This document shows positions 37,844-48,095 of a stretch of 64,000 nt of DNA, one piece after another. Numbering within the stretch: position 1 is the first letter of the stretch; each line of letters begins with the position of its first letter. The translations under genes and the position numbers were made by a program. Below the pieces are notes generated by a model that saw only the letters and a list, made by a program, of their open reading frames with translations, ran no database searches and was not told the DNA's origin. Source of the DNA: Methanobrevibacter sp. (lineage in GTDB: Archaea; Methanobacteriota; Methanobacteria; Methanobacteriales; Methanobacteriaceae); contig JAILDN010000033.1 of the NCBI GenBank assembly GCA_024689425.1, forward strand, positions 21,194 through 85,193. Direction: 5' to 3'.

Positions 37844-38990
37844 ATGAAAATAAACTTGATTCAAGTAAATCCTCATCACATTGCAATTTAATAATGTTGG
37901 TTCTGCCCTTTCCACGTCCACGTGAAATAGTATTTGTTGAAATAATACCAAGCATTTCAAGCTCGTTGATAAAGTCAAAGATTCTTCTGTAAGTTACGGC
38001 ATCTTTTTTAGAAACTTCAGTATATGCTTCATATAATTTTCCAGAAGTAATTTCTTCTTTTTCATTTGTTAAGTTTAAAATAGCTTCAAGTACTCTTTGC
38101 TGTTGTGTAGGAAGTGTTTTTACAACATCAACAAATTTATCATGTTCTATTCTATCTTTAGCCATTCTTACATGTTCACTTTTAATAGTTTCAGTGCCTT
38201 CTTCTTCAGCTATAAATCCAGAAGTTTTTAACAAGTCAAGAGCAAACCTTGCATCCCCTTCCTCTTTAGCAGCCATTGCGGAACACAATGGGATAACATC
38301 CTTTTCAACAACGTTTTCCTTGAAAGCCAATTTAGCCCTATCATTTAAAATATCCGTTAACTGATCTGCACCATAAGGAGGGAAAACAATTTCCTTATCA
38401 TTCAAACTACTGGTAACCCTAGACTTAATTAATCCTTTAAAGTCAAGGAAATTACTAATTGATAAAATTGAAACATTGTCCGTTCTAGTTAATGTGTATA
38501 AAATTCCGTCCCCATCTTTATTAAGCAATATATCAATTTCGTCTAAAATAACAATTAAAATGAGTTTTTTTCCAAAAGCATTAGTTCTGAAAATATCACG
38601 GAATGTATTGACAACTTCCGCTTTGGTCCATCCCCTATGAGGAACATCACGGCCAAGTTTTTGACATAATTGAGCTAGAACCTGATATTCTGTTGTATAA
38701 TCGGTACATCTAATATATTCAATTTTAATAAAGACGTCCTGGTCTGCTGAATACTCTAAAAGTTGTGAACGAGCAAATTTTGCAGCCGCAGTTTTTCCTG
38801 TTCCAGTTTTACCGTAAATTGTAATGTTTGATGGTGTAACATCATTTAATGCATCAACCCAATATCTTGCAATTTGTGTAACTTGATCCTCCCTGTGTAA
38901 TAACTTATCTGGTAAAAACCTATGATCTAGTGGTTTTTTATCCTTAAATATTAAATTTTCTTTCTGAATATTTTCGAAAATATTGCCCAT
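37836..38990 (-). CDS. cdc6: Orc1/Cdc6 replication initiator
   Basis: Binds origin recognition boxes and loads MCM. 384 aa. AAA+ core with Walker [17 protein letters not shown], Walker [13 protein letters not shown], sensor-1 [12 protein letters not shown] and sensor-2 [15 protein letters not shown], then a C-terminal winged helix ([27 protein letters not shown]). Most archaeal origins lie just upstream of this gene; here the likely origin boxes sit both at 39.27-39.30 kb (weak) and at 44.7-45.0 kb (strong). Confidence 0.96.
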   Translation of the reverse strand: MGNIFENIQKENLIFKDKKPLDHRFLPDKLLHREDQVTQIARYWVDALNDVTPSNITIYGKTGTGKTAAAKFARSQLLEYSADQDVFIKIEYIRCTDYTTEYQVLAQLCQKLGRDVPHRGWTKAEVVNTFRDIFRTNAFGKKLILIVILDEIDILLNKDGDGILYTLTRTDNVSILSISNFLDFKGLIKSRVTSSLNDKEIVFPPYGADQLTDILNDRAKLAFKENVVEKDVIPLCSAMAAKEEGDARFALDLLKTSGFIAEEEGTETIKSEHVRMAKDRIEHDKFVDVVKTLPTQQQRVLEAILNLTNEKEEITSGKLYEAYTEVSKKDAVTYRRIFDFINELEMLGIISTNTISRGRGKGRTNIIKLQCDEDLLESSLFSSI

Positions 38991-39000
38991 TTTCTCACCT

Positions 39001-39316
39001 ATAAAAATTATAAAAAATAGAAAAATAACATAAGTATGATTTCCAGTGTTAATATATAAACAAGCTCTTAAATAAAGTTTTTCATTGTAAAATTGATATG
39101 ATATTAAAATATTACCTAAAATTGAAAAAATAAAAACTGATAAAAATCAATTAAAATTAAAATAATAAACTAAAAAGTAATATTATTATAAACATGAAAT
39201 GAATATTTATTTATTTTAAATTTAAAAGAATATAATCAAATTAAAAAAATAAATATGTGGAGTAGCATTTCAAATAAAAGGGTAGTATTTCAAATGTAAA
39301 AATTATATGATAATCA
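39001..39316. other. Gene-free stretch upstream of cdc6 with two degenerate mini-ORBs
   Basis: Extremely AT-rich sequence with no coding signal. It holds the cdc6 promoter and, at 39268-39280 and 39288-39300, two 20-base-spaced repeats GTAGCATTTCAAATAAAAG / GTAGTATTTCAAATGTAAA. The second matches the mini-ORB TTTCAAGTGTAAA at 12 of 13 bases. Probably the left remnant of the origin. Confidence 0.5.
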
Positions 39317-42300
39317 TCATTTGATGACTATCGTATTTGCCTCATTTAAAAATGAATATGTCGTGGTAATTATATATTTTCCAGACTGAAGATTAATGTT
39401 CAAATAGGCAATACCATTGGACTGCGTTGTTCTAATATAAAAGACACCATTAATGTTAAATGTTACCTCAACACCACTCAACGGATTGCCGTTATTATTA
39501 TCTAAAATTAATGCGCCAAACTTAGAACCATCCCTATAATTCATTACAAGATTGGATGTTTTAATAGTGCTTAAAACCTTAACGTTGTTTGATACTCTAT
39601 ATCCGCCGTATTCTGCTGTAATTATATAATCATCCGGTTGTAAATTAATGTTTAATGAAGCGACACCGTTTTCATTAGAAGTCCTATAATAGAAAACACC
39701 ATTAATGTTAAAGGATACGACAACGCCACTCAATGGATTACCTTGGTCATCTAAAACCTTTACGGAATATTTAGAAGTGTTTCTATAATATTTCACTAAA
39801 TCCTTATTTTCAACCAATTTAGGAAGAACTGTAATAAGGACACTTGCCATTTCATCAGTTTCCGGATTTATAACCGTTAAAATATATTTATCAGGATTCA
39901 AATTAATATTTAAACGAACAAATCCTGATGAATTTGTAGTACGATAGTATAATACCCCATTAATATTCATCGCAACGCTTTTTTCTATAACCGGTTTTCC
40001 TTCAAAATCAACAATTTTGGCAACAAATTGAGAAGCATTTTTATAATATTTAACTAAACTATTTGCAATAACTGTGGATTTAATTGTTACTGTAACGTTT
40101 TTAAATGATGACGCATACTTATTATCCCCATTAAATCTGATTAAAATAGAATAAGTATTTGAATTTAAATTTAAAGGCATTGAAGATGATCCATCAATTT
40201 TTGTAGTTCGAGTATATGTAACACCGTTTAAAGTAATAAATACCGTTTTATTTGATAGCGGATTATTCTTAAAATCTGTTAAGACGAAATAAAGTCTCGT
40301 TCCATCATGATAATACATGTCAACATCGTTTGAATTTATTGAAGTAGAGACACGATCAATAACGAATGAATCCTTTATAATCAAATTATTATAATTGGTC
40401 TTACTGAATTTAGCTTCAATAAGATAATTTCCAAAATCTAAATTATCCAAATCCAATATTGCTTCGCCATTAACCATTTTTAAATAATATAACTTTGAAT
40501 TTACACTGACATTTAGGGTAGTGTCTATTTTATCCACGGATTTAAAGATTAAAGAAACATTATTTATGTTTTTAACAATATTTAAACTCAAATCAATATT
40601 TTTAGGATTAACATTAAATTTGGTGGTATTCATGATTAAATTATAATTGTTATTTCCATTAAATACAATGATTGATGTGTATTTTGATGTATTAAGTAAA
40701 ACTGGTAACTTTTGAACAGAATTGGATTTAACAGTATAATCAACACCATTAATATTCAAAACACATTCCTCATTCAACTTATCACCATTCAAACCAACCA
40801 AAGAAACACTAACAACCAAATCATCACCATAAACAGCATCTTCGATATTCAAAGACAAATTAGGTGTAATCTTATTTACTTTGAAAGTATCCTTGGCATT
40901 TACGGAATTATAATTATTATTTCCATTAAAGTAAACAAATGCAGTATAAGTAGAAGCATTAAGTAAAACAGGAAGCTTATTTAAAGAATTAGATTTAATA
41001 TTATAATTTACGTTATTAATACTTAAAACGATATTTTCATTTAATAATTTATTGTTTGAATCCATTAAAGTAGTATTAACAACCAAATATTCTCCAAAAT
41101 TAATATTAGAAATATTTAAAGATAATGATGGTGTAGCTTTATTAACGCGAACTTTTAAATTAGAAGTAGCACCATTATAATTATTAGAACCTTTATAAAT
41201 TAATTTAAAATCATGACTTCCCACATCAAAAATAGAATCCAAAACAGTTTCGGAATTTGAATCAATTATTTGAGATTTAGATCCGAAAACCAGGGTTAAT
41301 TTATCATTAATGAGTGAATTGGATGAATCGATAAGGGAATTTTTAATTACAAAATATTGTCCGTACATAATATCAGAAATATCTAAAGTCAAATCAACGT
41401 TTGCCTTGGAAACAGTGAAATTACAGGAAACATTACTGGAAATATGATTGATAGTCTCTTCTAAATAAAGATAAGCTGTGTAATTAGAAGCACTTAGCTT
41501 ATTGTGAATTACAAAAGGAACATTAGGTCCAATATCATATGTTCCAACACCCTTAATTGACAATTTAAGGTTATCATTACAATTTAAAAAGGTATTGACG
41601 ATTAAATCTTCACCATAAACTATACTAGGAATATTCATGGATAAAGCAGGGATGACTTTATTAACTGTGAATGTAGTTTTATTATCACACGGATTGTAAT
41701 TTGTACTTCCCTTAAAGTAAACGAAAGCAGTGTAAGTATAAGCATTTAATGGAATAGATAAGTTATTAATACGATTAGATTTAACAGGATAATCAACACC
41801 ATTAATATTCAAAACACAATCATAATTTAATAATTTACCGTCTAAATCAACCAAGGAAACATTTACAAGTAAATTTTCACCATAAACAATATCCTTAATA
41901 TTCAAAGATACTCTGGAATCGGCTTTACTAACAGTTAAACTTGAATTAGAAACCGTGTATCTATGTGTTTCATCACCTTCAAAAATTAGATAAGCAATAT
42001 AGTTACCTGCATCAATTAAATCTGTTATAGTTTGAATTGAATTTGATGTTATGCTATAGGTTTTATTTCCAATTTTCAAAAGTAACTCAGCATTGATAAT
42101 ATCTCCATCAGTAGTTTTTAATGTGTTTTCAACAATTAATTTGCCACCATAACTAATATTTGATATATTGAATGATAAATTCGTATCATGTTGAATAAAA
42201 ACTAATTTAGAAGAATTTGAAGAGGAATAAAACATATCTCCAATAAATATTGCTGTGATATTATGAATACCAAATCCTAAATCTAAATTTGATAAAACAA

Positions 42301-44656
42301 CTTTACCATTAGTTAAATTAAAGTTTTGGGTACTACCATCAATTTTTAAAATTATAGAACCATTAATATAATTATTACACTGATCTAAAACACTTACATT
42401 TAAATTAAGGGTTTTATTATCATTTAATGAATAATCCAATAAAATATTTGTTGGATATGGAATAATTGCGAAAGCCTTAATACAGGCCACTGAAGAAGAA
42501 TAAGAGTGTCCTCTGCTTTCTAACACTAAAGTATAATTATATAAATCAAACCATTCATCACCATCATAACTAACGAATGAAACATTAGGATAATAATGGG
42601 TTCTTGTAGCATAAACTTTTTCAGAAATAGGAACCCAAGCTTCAGTAGACGTTTCAATTTTTAAAAGTATTTCAAAAGTATCTCCTTTTGATAGCGGAAT
42701 AAATGAATCTAAATTAAACGTGAAATAACCTGTTGGAGCCGTTCCATTTTGAATTGCTTTTAGTTCATTATTCACTCGAATTTCTGCTGTCCAATTACTG
42801 TCTGTATAAAAATATGTTGAAAATGCAGATAATAATTGATCAGATGATGCATTAAAGGAATTTTTATACCACATCGTGCTTTGATTAGTCAATAAGTAAT
42901 CAGTTAGTCCAATAATATCATATTGGTAAATCTTATTATATTTGACAGTTTCATTGAAAATTATTACCCATGTTGCTTGAGAATCTCCTACCTTAGCAAA
43001 AGTCTTATCATAATAGGAAACATAATAATATCCGCCATATCCCCAATTACTTCCCCAACTATTTTTACAAATCCAAGCACCGTCATCTGGAGGGGATTCA
43101 GGTTGATAGGGATTTATAAAATTGCTTCTTGAGTAATTATCATCCCATCCGACAATACAAACAGCATGATCTGGAGATATTTCACTAGAATAATATTGAT
43201 TATCAGAACTGGAATAAGTTAGAGTATAAACACCACCATAGTCTAAAATGGCTTTCTTAATAGCATCATTGTCTGTGTAATTTGAACGATATAAATAAGC
43301 AATATTTTGAACGTGGACTATACTGTCAATTAAAGGAGAAAGGTAAGAATCGATAACATAAGCATCATCACTTTCCAATACAGGCCCGAGCCAACTGGTT
43401 AAATAACCAATAGACATTTCATTATTTCCACCTGTATTGGTTTGAACACCCCAACCATAATCAGAAAATATTGCCATTAAATTTTTCATGTTTTCTTCAG
43501 AGAAATCATAAGATATTCCTGTTGCTTTTAAAATACTAGATTCTAGGGCCGCTATTGCTGCAAAAGCCCAACAATTACCATTTGTTCCTTGATCACGAAT
43601 AGGGGTAACATATCCATAATCTCTTAAGTCATATTTAGAAGGTATGGTGCCATTATAAGAGGAATTGTAAAATATTTGAGTATAAACATTGCTTTCAAAG
43701 TTAATATCATATCTTGATGTGCTATACAGTTCATTATTTATGTAATTATTATTTGAAAAAGTTTCATTGTTTAAAACACTATAGACAGCTGACCCTAAAT
43801 ATCTAGCAATGTTTGATGTGAAATTACAATTATACATCTTAAATATTACATCAGGAGTGATATAATCACAGAATAATGCTCCACCATAATTTGCTGAGTT
43901 GTTTTCAAATTCTGAATTTCCAATAGTCAACGGATAATATATCTTATAAAGAAATCCACCATAATAAATTGCAGTATTATTAAAAGCTTTAACCTTGTCA
44001 ATTGACATGTTAGAACCAATAGAACAAATTGCACCGCCTATGCTAGCGTTATTATTGATAAAAACAGAATTGTATAAATAAACTTTATCGGAATATGAAA
44101 ATATGGCTCCTCCCTGACGTGCATTATTGTCAATGAAACGGGAATTGCTAATGTTTAAAGTACCTGAATTGGAATAAATAGAACCATAAGAGTTTCCGGA
44201 TACATTAGTAAAAATAACATTATTAGCAGATAAATAACCAGTACTAGAAATACTGGCTTTATTCAATGTCAAATTAAATAAAGATAAATTACCAGAAACA
44301 GTAAACAGTTTTCCAGAATAAGTTATAATAGTATTTTGAGCACTTTGGCCAATAATTACATTAGTAGATGAAATCATTTTAGATGAATCAATTGAATACT
44401 GTCCATCTGCTAAATGCAAAGTTGATCCAGAAGTTATTCTACTAGACCATAAATACTTATATGGACTAGATTGACTACCATTACCATCCGTTTCAGCAGA
44501 TGAATTGAAATAAATATGATTTGAATCCGTAATACCATTATTAACATTATTAGAAGATAATTGAGGTTCAGCTGAAGTAGCATTATCACTAGCAAATGCC
44601 GTTGGAATTATTAAGAAAAATAAAATCAATAACAATAAAACTTTATATTTTCTCAA
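39317..44656 (-). CDS. Giant secreted adhesin-like papain-family cysteine protease
   Basis: About 1779 aa. Residue numbers follow the track. Signal peptide (~1-26, ending PTAFAS); beta-helix repeats with PbH1 pattern (~95-330); a C1A papain-like protease domain (~340-570) with oxyanion Gln359 and nucleophile Cys365 in DQGTNGNCWAFAAIAALES, His500 in SPDHAVCIVGWDD and Asn535 in CKNSWGSNWGYGGYY; a lectin-like segment (~570-725); many Ig-like repeats of ~85-90 aa (VYGEDLIVNVSL / YTAFVYFNGNNNYN); and C-terminal NINGVFYYRTT repeats. The start is TTG at 44656 after TAGGTGATTCAA; the GTG in the track lies inside that ribosome site. No C-terminal membrane anchor is evident. Protease activity is probable since all catalytic residues are kept; the target is unknown. 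Confidence 0.88.
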   Translation of the reverse strand: MRKYKVLLLLILFFLIIPTAFASDNATSAEPQLSSNNVNNGITDSNHIYFNSSAETDGNGSQSSPYKYLWSSRITSGSTLHLADGQYSIDSSKMISSTNVIIGQSAQNTIITYSGKLFTVSGNLSLFNLTLNKASISSTGYLSANNVIFTNVSGNSYGSIYSNSGTLNISNSRFIDNNARQGGAIFSYSDKVYLYNSVFINNNASIGGAICSIGSNMSIDKVKAFNNTAIYYGGFLYKIYYPLTIGNSEFENNSANYGGALFCDYITPDVIFKMYNCNFTSNIARYLGSAVYSVLNNETFSNNNYINNELYSTSRYDINFESNVYTQIFYNSSYNGTIPSKYDLRDYGYVTPIRDQGTNGNCWAFAAIAALESSILKATGISYDFSEENMKNLMAIFSDYGWGVQTNTGGNNEMSIGYLTSWLGPVLESDDAYVIDSYLSPLIDSIVHVQNIAYLYRSNYTDNDAIKKAILDYGGVYTLTYSSSDNQYYSSEISPDHAVCIVGWDDNYSRSNFINPYQPESPPDDGAWICKNSWGSNWGYGGYYYVSYYDKTFAKVGDSQATWVIIFNETVKYNKIYQYDIIGLTDYLLTNQSTMWYKNSFNASSDQLLSAFSTYFYTDSNWTAEIRVNNELKAIQNGTAPTGYFTFNLDSFIPLSKGDTFEILLKIETSTEAWVPISEKVYATRTHYYPNVSFVSYDGDEWFDLYNYTLVLESRGHSYSSSVACIKAFAIIPYPTNILLDYSLNDNKTLNLNVSVLDQCNNYINGSIILKIDGSTQNFNLTNGKVVLSNLDLGFGIHNITAIFIGDMFYSSSNSSKLVFIQHDTNLSFNISNISYGGKLIVENTLKTTDGDIINAELLLKIGNKTYSITSNSIQTITDLIDAGNYIAYLIFEGDETHRYTVSNSSLTVSKADSRVSLNIKDIVYGENLLVNVSLVDLDGKLLNYDCVLNINGVDYPVKSNRINNLSIPLNAYTYTAFVYFKGSTNYNPCDNKTTFTVNKVIPALSMNIPSIVYGEDLIVNTFLNCNDNLKLSIKGVGTYDIGPNVPFVIHNKLSASNYTAYLYLEETINHISSNVSCNFTVSKANVDLTLDISDIMYGQYFVIKNSLIDSSNSLINDKLTLVFGSKSQIIDSNSETVLDSIFDVGSHDFKLIYKGSNNYNGATSNLKVRVNKATPSLSLNISNINFGEYLVVNTTLMDSNNKLLNENIVLSINNVNYNIKSNSLNKLPVLLNASTYTAFVYFNGNNNYNSVNAKDTFKVNKITPNLSLNIEDAVYGDDLVVSVSLVGLNGDKLNEECVLNINGVDYTVKSNSVQKLPVLLNTSKYTSIIVFNGNNNYNLIMNTTKFNVNPKNIDLSLNIVKNINNVSLIFKSVDKIDTTLNVSVNSKLYYLKMVNGEAILDLDNLDFGNYLIEAKFSKTNYNNLIIKDSFVIDRVSTSINSNDVDMYYHDGTRLYFVLTDFKNNPLSNKTVFITLNGVTYTRTTKIDGSSSMPLNLNSNTYSILIRFNGDNKYASSFKNVTVTIKSTVIANSLVKYYKNASQFVAKIVDFEGKPVIEKSVAMNINGVLYYRTTNSSGFVRLNINLNPDKYILTVINPETDEMASVLITVLPKLVENKDLVKYYRNTSKYSVKVLDDQGNPLSGVVVSFNINGVFYYRTSNENGVASLNINLQPDDYIITAEYGGYRVSNNVKVLSTIKTSNLVMNYRDGSKFGALILDNNNGNPLSGVEVTFNINGVFYIRTTQSNGIAYLNINLQSGKYIITTTYSFLNEANTIVIK

Positions 44657-44699
44657 TTGAATCACCTAATTGTTATTATATTTAATATATTTTTTATTA

Positions 44700-44975
44700 A
44701 ATATATATTTTATATACAGAATAAGTAGAGAGTGAGGGAAGCATTTCAAGTGTAAGTGATATTTTCCAGCCGGCGAAAATCAGGACATATGTTTCAAGTG
44801 TAAAATTAAAAATTTTTTTATGAAATATGGATTAAAATCATTATAAATAAAAAATACGTTGCTAAATCAATTTTCAGGACAAAAAAATTAAGGTCATTTT
44901 CAAGTGTTTTTTCACTTGAAATATACCTCTTCGTTCAAAATATACCTTCGTTTACGTTTCACTTGAAACGCACCT
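44700..44975. other. Probable chromosomal replication origin (mini-ORB cluster)
   Basis: Five copies related to the Methanothermobacter mini-ORB TTTACACTTGAAA lie here: TTTCAAGTGTAAG 44744-44756, TTTCAAGTGTAAA 44792-44804 (exact), TTTCAAGTGTTTT 44898-44910, TTTTCACTTGAAA 44909-44921 and GTTTCACTTGAAA 44956-44968. The first three point one way and the last two the other, flanking a very AT-rich stretch (44805-44890) suited to unwinding. A GC patch TTTTCCAGCCGGCGAAAA (44762-44779) sits between the first two boxes. No gene in this 319-base gap. The nearest cdc6 gene is 5.7 kb away. Confidence 0.8.
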
Positions 44976-44984
44976 CTGTCTCTC

Positions 44985-45476
44985 TTAGATGAACATTGAA
45001 TTTTCATTTGATGGTTCTTGAATACTTTCATTAATAGTGCCGAAAGTCTTTTCAATTAACCATACACATTGAATCTTAGCTTTAAAGACCCTTTTTAATG
45101 AATCATATAAGTAATTTTTAGTTAATCCATCATCAAAAATCTGATAGGTAATAACATATTGCTGCAATAGATTAGTAGATTGATCTACTGCAAGCTGGCA
45201 GTCCACTAAAAATCTGTTAACTTCCATATTCAATTTCAAGAGAAATTTACTTTTTTCTTTTTGATCGCTATTGTTCATCAATTCCAAATGTTGAGGAGAC
45301 ACCTGTGTAGCACAGGCAATAATAATGAAATCTTTACCTTTTGGCCTGACAACATCCATTATATTGTCATTAGGAAATTCTATAATAAAATGAAAGTCAG
45401 AATTCTCATCAACTTTCTTTTCTCTGAAGATTCCTTCATCAACTATCCAGTTTTTTATAACATCTTCTTCAATCAT
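44985..45476 (-). CDS. DUF2299-like protein next to origin
   Basis: About 163 aa, soluble, acidic. Start ATG 45476 (MIEEDVIKNWIVDEGIF) follows TGTGAT. The pattern VKNW..DEG, FHFIIEFPND..MDVVRPK, IIACATQVSPQHL resembles archaeal DUF2299 proteins, whose fold recalls type III secretion chaperones; the role is unknown. It sits on the right border of the origin, transcribed toward it. Confidence 0.65.
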   Translation of the reverse strand: MIEEDVIKNWIVDEGIFREKKVDENSDFHFIIEFPNDNIMDVVRPKGKDFIIIACATQVSPQHLELMNNSDQKEKSKFLLKLNMEVNRFLVDCQLAVDQSTNLLQQYVITYQIFDDGLTKNYLYDSLKRVFKAKIQCVWLIEKTFGTINESIQEPSNENSMFI

Positions 45477-45540
45477 GATTATCACATTTAATTTAATAAA
45501 TAATAAAATATTTATTTTTTTATAATTAATATTAATTATT

Positions 45541-46515
45541 ATGTTAGAAGTTTTTTTATTTATTATTATAACGTTATTTGCTAGTTTGGCAATTGACTTA
45601 ATATATGGAGAACTTCCGACAAAAATTCATCCGGTCGTTATTATCGGATCAATAATTGGCTATTTTAAGACAATACTGATTAAAATAAACAATAAATGGT
45701 CTGGACTTTTAATAACGCTAATTACAATGATAATATCATGTCTGATTTTCAGCGCAATATTGATTATATGTTCAATAAACGACTATTTATTTATAATTAT
45801 TTATTCTATTTTGTTATCATCGACATATTCAATTAAAATGTTATTGACCACTGCAAAAAGCATAGAAAACGATTTAAAAGAAGATATCAATAAAGCCAGA
45901 AAGGCTGTTTCTTATTTGGTTAGTCGTGATACTGAAGAGCTAACGGAAAGTTTCATCGTTTCAGCAACAATCGAAAGCATGACAGAAAACATAACTGACT
46001 CGTATATTGCTCCAATTTTCTATTATACTTTATTTTCTATCTTATTATTAATAATAAATAAAAATTATTTTATTATATTGTTTTTAATACCATTAATATA
46101 TAGGATTACTAACACGCTTGATGCAATGCTTGGTTATACAACGAATGAACTGAAAAACATAGGATTCGTTCCGGCAAAGCTGGATGATATATTGAATTAT
46201 ATTCCTGCTAGGATTTCAGGGATTTTTGTTGTCTTATCAGCATATTTATTAAGATATGATGGAAAGAATGCATATAAAATAATGAAACGTGATGCAAGAA
46301 ACTGTCCTAGTCCAAATTCAGGTTTTACAATGGCACCTACTGCCGGAGCGTTGGATATTCAATTGGTAAAGAAAGACACATATATTTTAGGTGACAGTAT
46401 TCATGAGATTGATGTCAATGATATTTCAAAGGCAATAAAATTGACTTCTCTTACAATTACTTTATTTACAATATTTATATTAGTGATAATGACAATATTT
46501 AATGTGATAATATGA
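45541..46515 (+). CDS. cbiB: Adenosylcobinamide-phosphate synthase
   Basis: Membrane enzyme attaching the aminopropanol (phosphate) arm to cobyric acid. 324 aa with about five membrane helices. LAIDLIYGELPTKIHPVVIIGSIIGY, ARKAVSYLVSRDTEELTESFIVSATIESMTENITDSYIAP and NCPSPNSGFTMAPTAGAL are diagnostic of CbiB/CobD. Overlaps cbiG by four bases. Confidence 0.94.
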   Translation: MLEVFLFIIITLFASLAIDLIYGELPTKIHPVVIIGSIIGYFKTILIKINNKWSGLLITLITMIISCLIFSAILIICSINDYLFIIIYSILLSSTYSIKMLLTTAKSIENDLKEDINKARKAVSYLVSRDTEELTESFIVSATIESMTENITDSYIAPIFYYTLFSILLLIINKNYFIILFLIPLIYRITNTLDAMLGYTTNELKNIGFVPAKLDDILNYIPARISGIFVVLSAYLLRYDGKNAYKIMKRDARNCPSPNSGFTMAPTAGALDIQLVKKDTYILGDSIHEIDVNDISKAIKLTSLTITLFTIFILVIMTIFNVII

Positions 46516-47543
46516 AAATTGCTATTATTTCAGTTTCTAAAAAAGGTTATGATTTATCAATGAAAATTAAGGAATTGCTTGATGAGGATTCCACAATAAT
46601 AAGATGTGACATTTATCATAAAGACGTTAAAAATAATTTTAATTTATTATTTAGTGAATATGATGCAATCATAGCAATTATGGCTTCAGGAATACTAATA
46701 AGAAGCATTTCAGATTTAATTGTATCAAAAACATCTGATCCAGCTATTTTAAATATTGACGATAATGGAGAATTTGTCATCAGCATGCTTTCAGGTCATC
46801 TTGGCGGAGCAAATAAATTAACAAATAAGGTTGCAGATCTAATTAATGCAACTCCAGTAATTACAACATCAACAGATGTTAATAATAAATTAGGAATTGA
46901 TGTTTTAGCAAATGACTTATATTTAACTATTGATAATACAAAAGAGATTTTACATTTTAATAAATCAATTTTAGATGGTAAAGAGATTTCATTTACAGTA
47001 AATAGCGATGAAAATTATGATTATTTATTTGAGTATTTAAATAATAATACACTTGAAATTGATGTTTCAATTTATTTTTCAAGCAGAATAAAAAATGGTG
47101 AAATTGAAGCTGAATGTGATGGTCATGTAATAATTTTAAAGCCGCTTGATGTAATTTTTGGAATTGGATGCAGACGCGGTAAAAGCTCAGAAGAGATAAA
47201 TGAAGCAGTAGATAAAGTATTGGCAGAGTTAAATATGGATAAATCCAGAATAAATGCCCTTTCATCAGCTGAAATAAAAAAAGATGAAGAAGGCATTTTA
47301 CAGTTGTCAAAAGAATTGGACATCCCTGTTTATTTTGTTGATTTAGATAAATTAAAATTGTTTAAATCAAATGATATTCAGGAATCAGAGTTTGTAATGT
47401 CAAAATTCGGAATTCCAGGAGTCTGTGAACCATCCGCATTAATAACAGCAGGTTACGACTCTCAATTGATTTATAAAAAAACGGCTTTTGATGGTATAAC
47501 TATTTGTGTGGCGTTGGAAAATAAAAAAAATAAGTTAAATTAG
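46512..47543 (+). CDS. cbiG: Cobalt-precorrin-5A hydrolase
   Basis: Opens the lactone ring of cobalt-precorrin-5A and releases acetaldehyde in anaerobic cobamide synthesis. 343 aa. The N-terminal domain has IMASGILIRSISDLIVSKTSDPAILNIDDNGEFVISMLSGHLGGAN, and the C-terminal domain has FGIGCRRGKSSEEI and GIPGVCEPSALITAG. Both halves are complete. Cotranscribed with cbiB. Confidence 0.94.
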   Translation: MKIAIISVSKKGYDLSMKIKELLDEDSTIIRCDIYHKDVKNNFNLLFSEYDAIIAIMASGILIRSISDLIVSKTSDPAILNIDDNGEFVISMLSGHLGGANKLTNKVADLINATPVITTSTDVNNKLGIDVLANDLYLTIDNTKEILHFNKSILDGKEISFTVNSDENYDYLFEYLNNNTLEIDVSIYFSSRIKNGEIEAECDGHVIILKPLDVIFGIGCRRGKSSEEINEAVDKVLAELNMDKSRINALSSAEIKKDEEGILQLSKELDIPVYFVDLDKLKLFKSNDIQESEFVMSKFGIPGVCEPSALITAGYDSQLIYKKTAFDGITICVALENKKNKLN

Positions 47544-47788
47544 ATTGCTTCTAATTTAGACAAAACTTCCCAAATTAAAGTTCTTGCATGAACTGGGATG
47601 TTAGGATCATTACTAATTTCATCTAATTTACCTAAAACAGTACTAATTCTAACAGATTGATCTTTTTCATCATCTTTTAAGAGTTTATTAGATTCATTAG
47701 CAGCTTCTCTTATATTACGTGGAACACTGTTTTCGTTCATAATATATTCGAGTATATCACATACCTCTTCAATATTTTGATTACTCAT
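47540..47788 (-). CDS. UPF0147 family protein
   Basis: 82 aa, all helical, an archaea-specific conserved family of unknown function (VPRNIREAANESNKLLKDDEKDQSVRISTVLGKLDEISNDPNIPVHARTLIWEVLSKLE). Convergent with cbiG (four-base overlap). Divergent from a small RHH gene. Confidence 0.85.
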   Translation of the reverse strand: MSNQNIEEVCDILEYIMNENSVPRNIREAANESNKLLKDDEKDQSVRISTVLGKLDEISNDPNIPVHARTLIWEVLSKLEAI

Positions 47789-47934
47789 AAATTATTCCTC
47801 CCATAAACTTAAGTTAAAAAAATAGTTTGAAAATATTATAATAAGTTTTGTAAAATCTAATATATAATTGTTTGTAGTGATACATATGATTTATAGAAAA
47901 GTATTTATTAAATTACTAAATAAAACTATATATC

Positions 47935-48093
47935 ATGTCAGATATAAGCAAAACTACAATAAATTTACCAAGTGATTTAAAAAAAGAACTTAAAAAAATG
48001 GCTATTGATGAAGATACTTCATTATCCGGTTTAATATTAAAAATGATTAATGAAGGATACGAAGCCAGAACAAAAGACGATTCAGTTGAATGA
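47935..48093 (+). CDS. Small ribbon-helix-helix protein (not in ORF track)
   Basis: 52 aa: MSDISKTTINLPSDLKKELKKMAIDEDTSLSGLILKMINEGYEARTKDDSVE. The TTINLPSDLKKELKKMAIDEDTSLSGLILKMI core is a textbook RHH/CopG DNA-binding fold: a short strand then two helices. No clear ribosome site, but AT-rich TATA-like sequence precedes it, so it may be leaderless. It ends two bases before the convergent aldolase gene. Likely a transcription regulator; no toxin gene is adjacent, so an antitoxin role is not supported. Confidence 0.8.
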   Translation: MSDISKTTINLPSDLKKELKKMAIDEDTSLSGLILKMINEGYEARTKDDSVE

Positions 48094-48095
48094 TA

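Noticed and set aside
44700-44985. Origin-gap repeats as a CRISPR or promoter array
   Set aside because: Repeat length, inverted arrangement around an AT-rich core and match to the Cdc6 box fit an origin much better.
47935-48093. RHH gene as antitoxin of a toxin-antitoxin pair
   Set aside because: The neighbours are UPF0147 and a class II aldolase; no toxin-like gene is adjacent.
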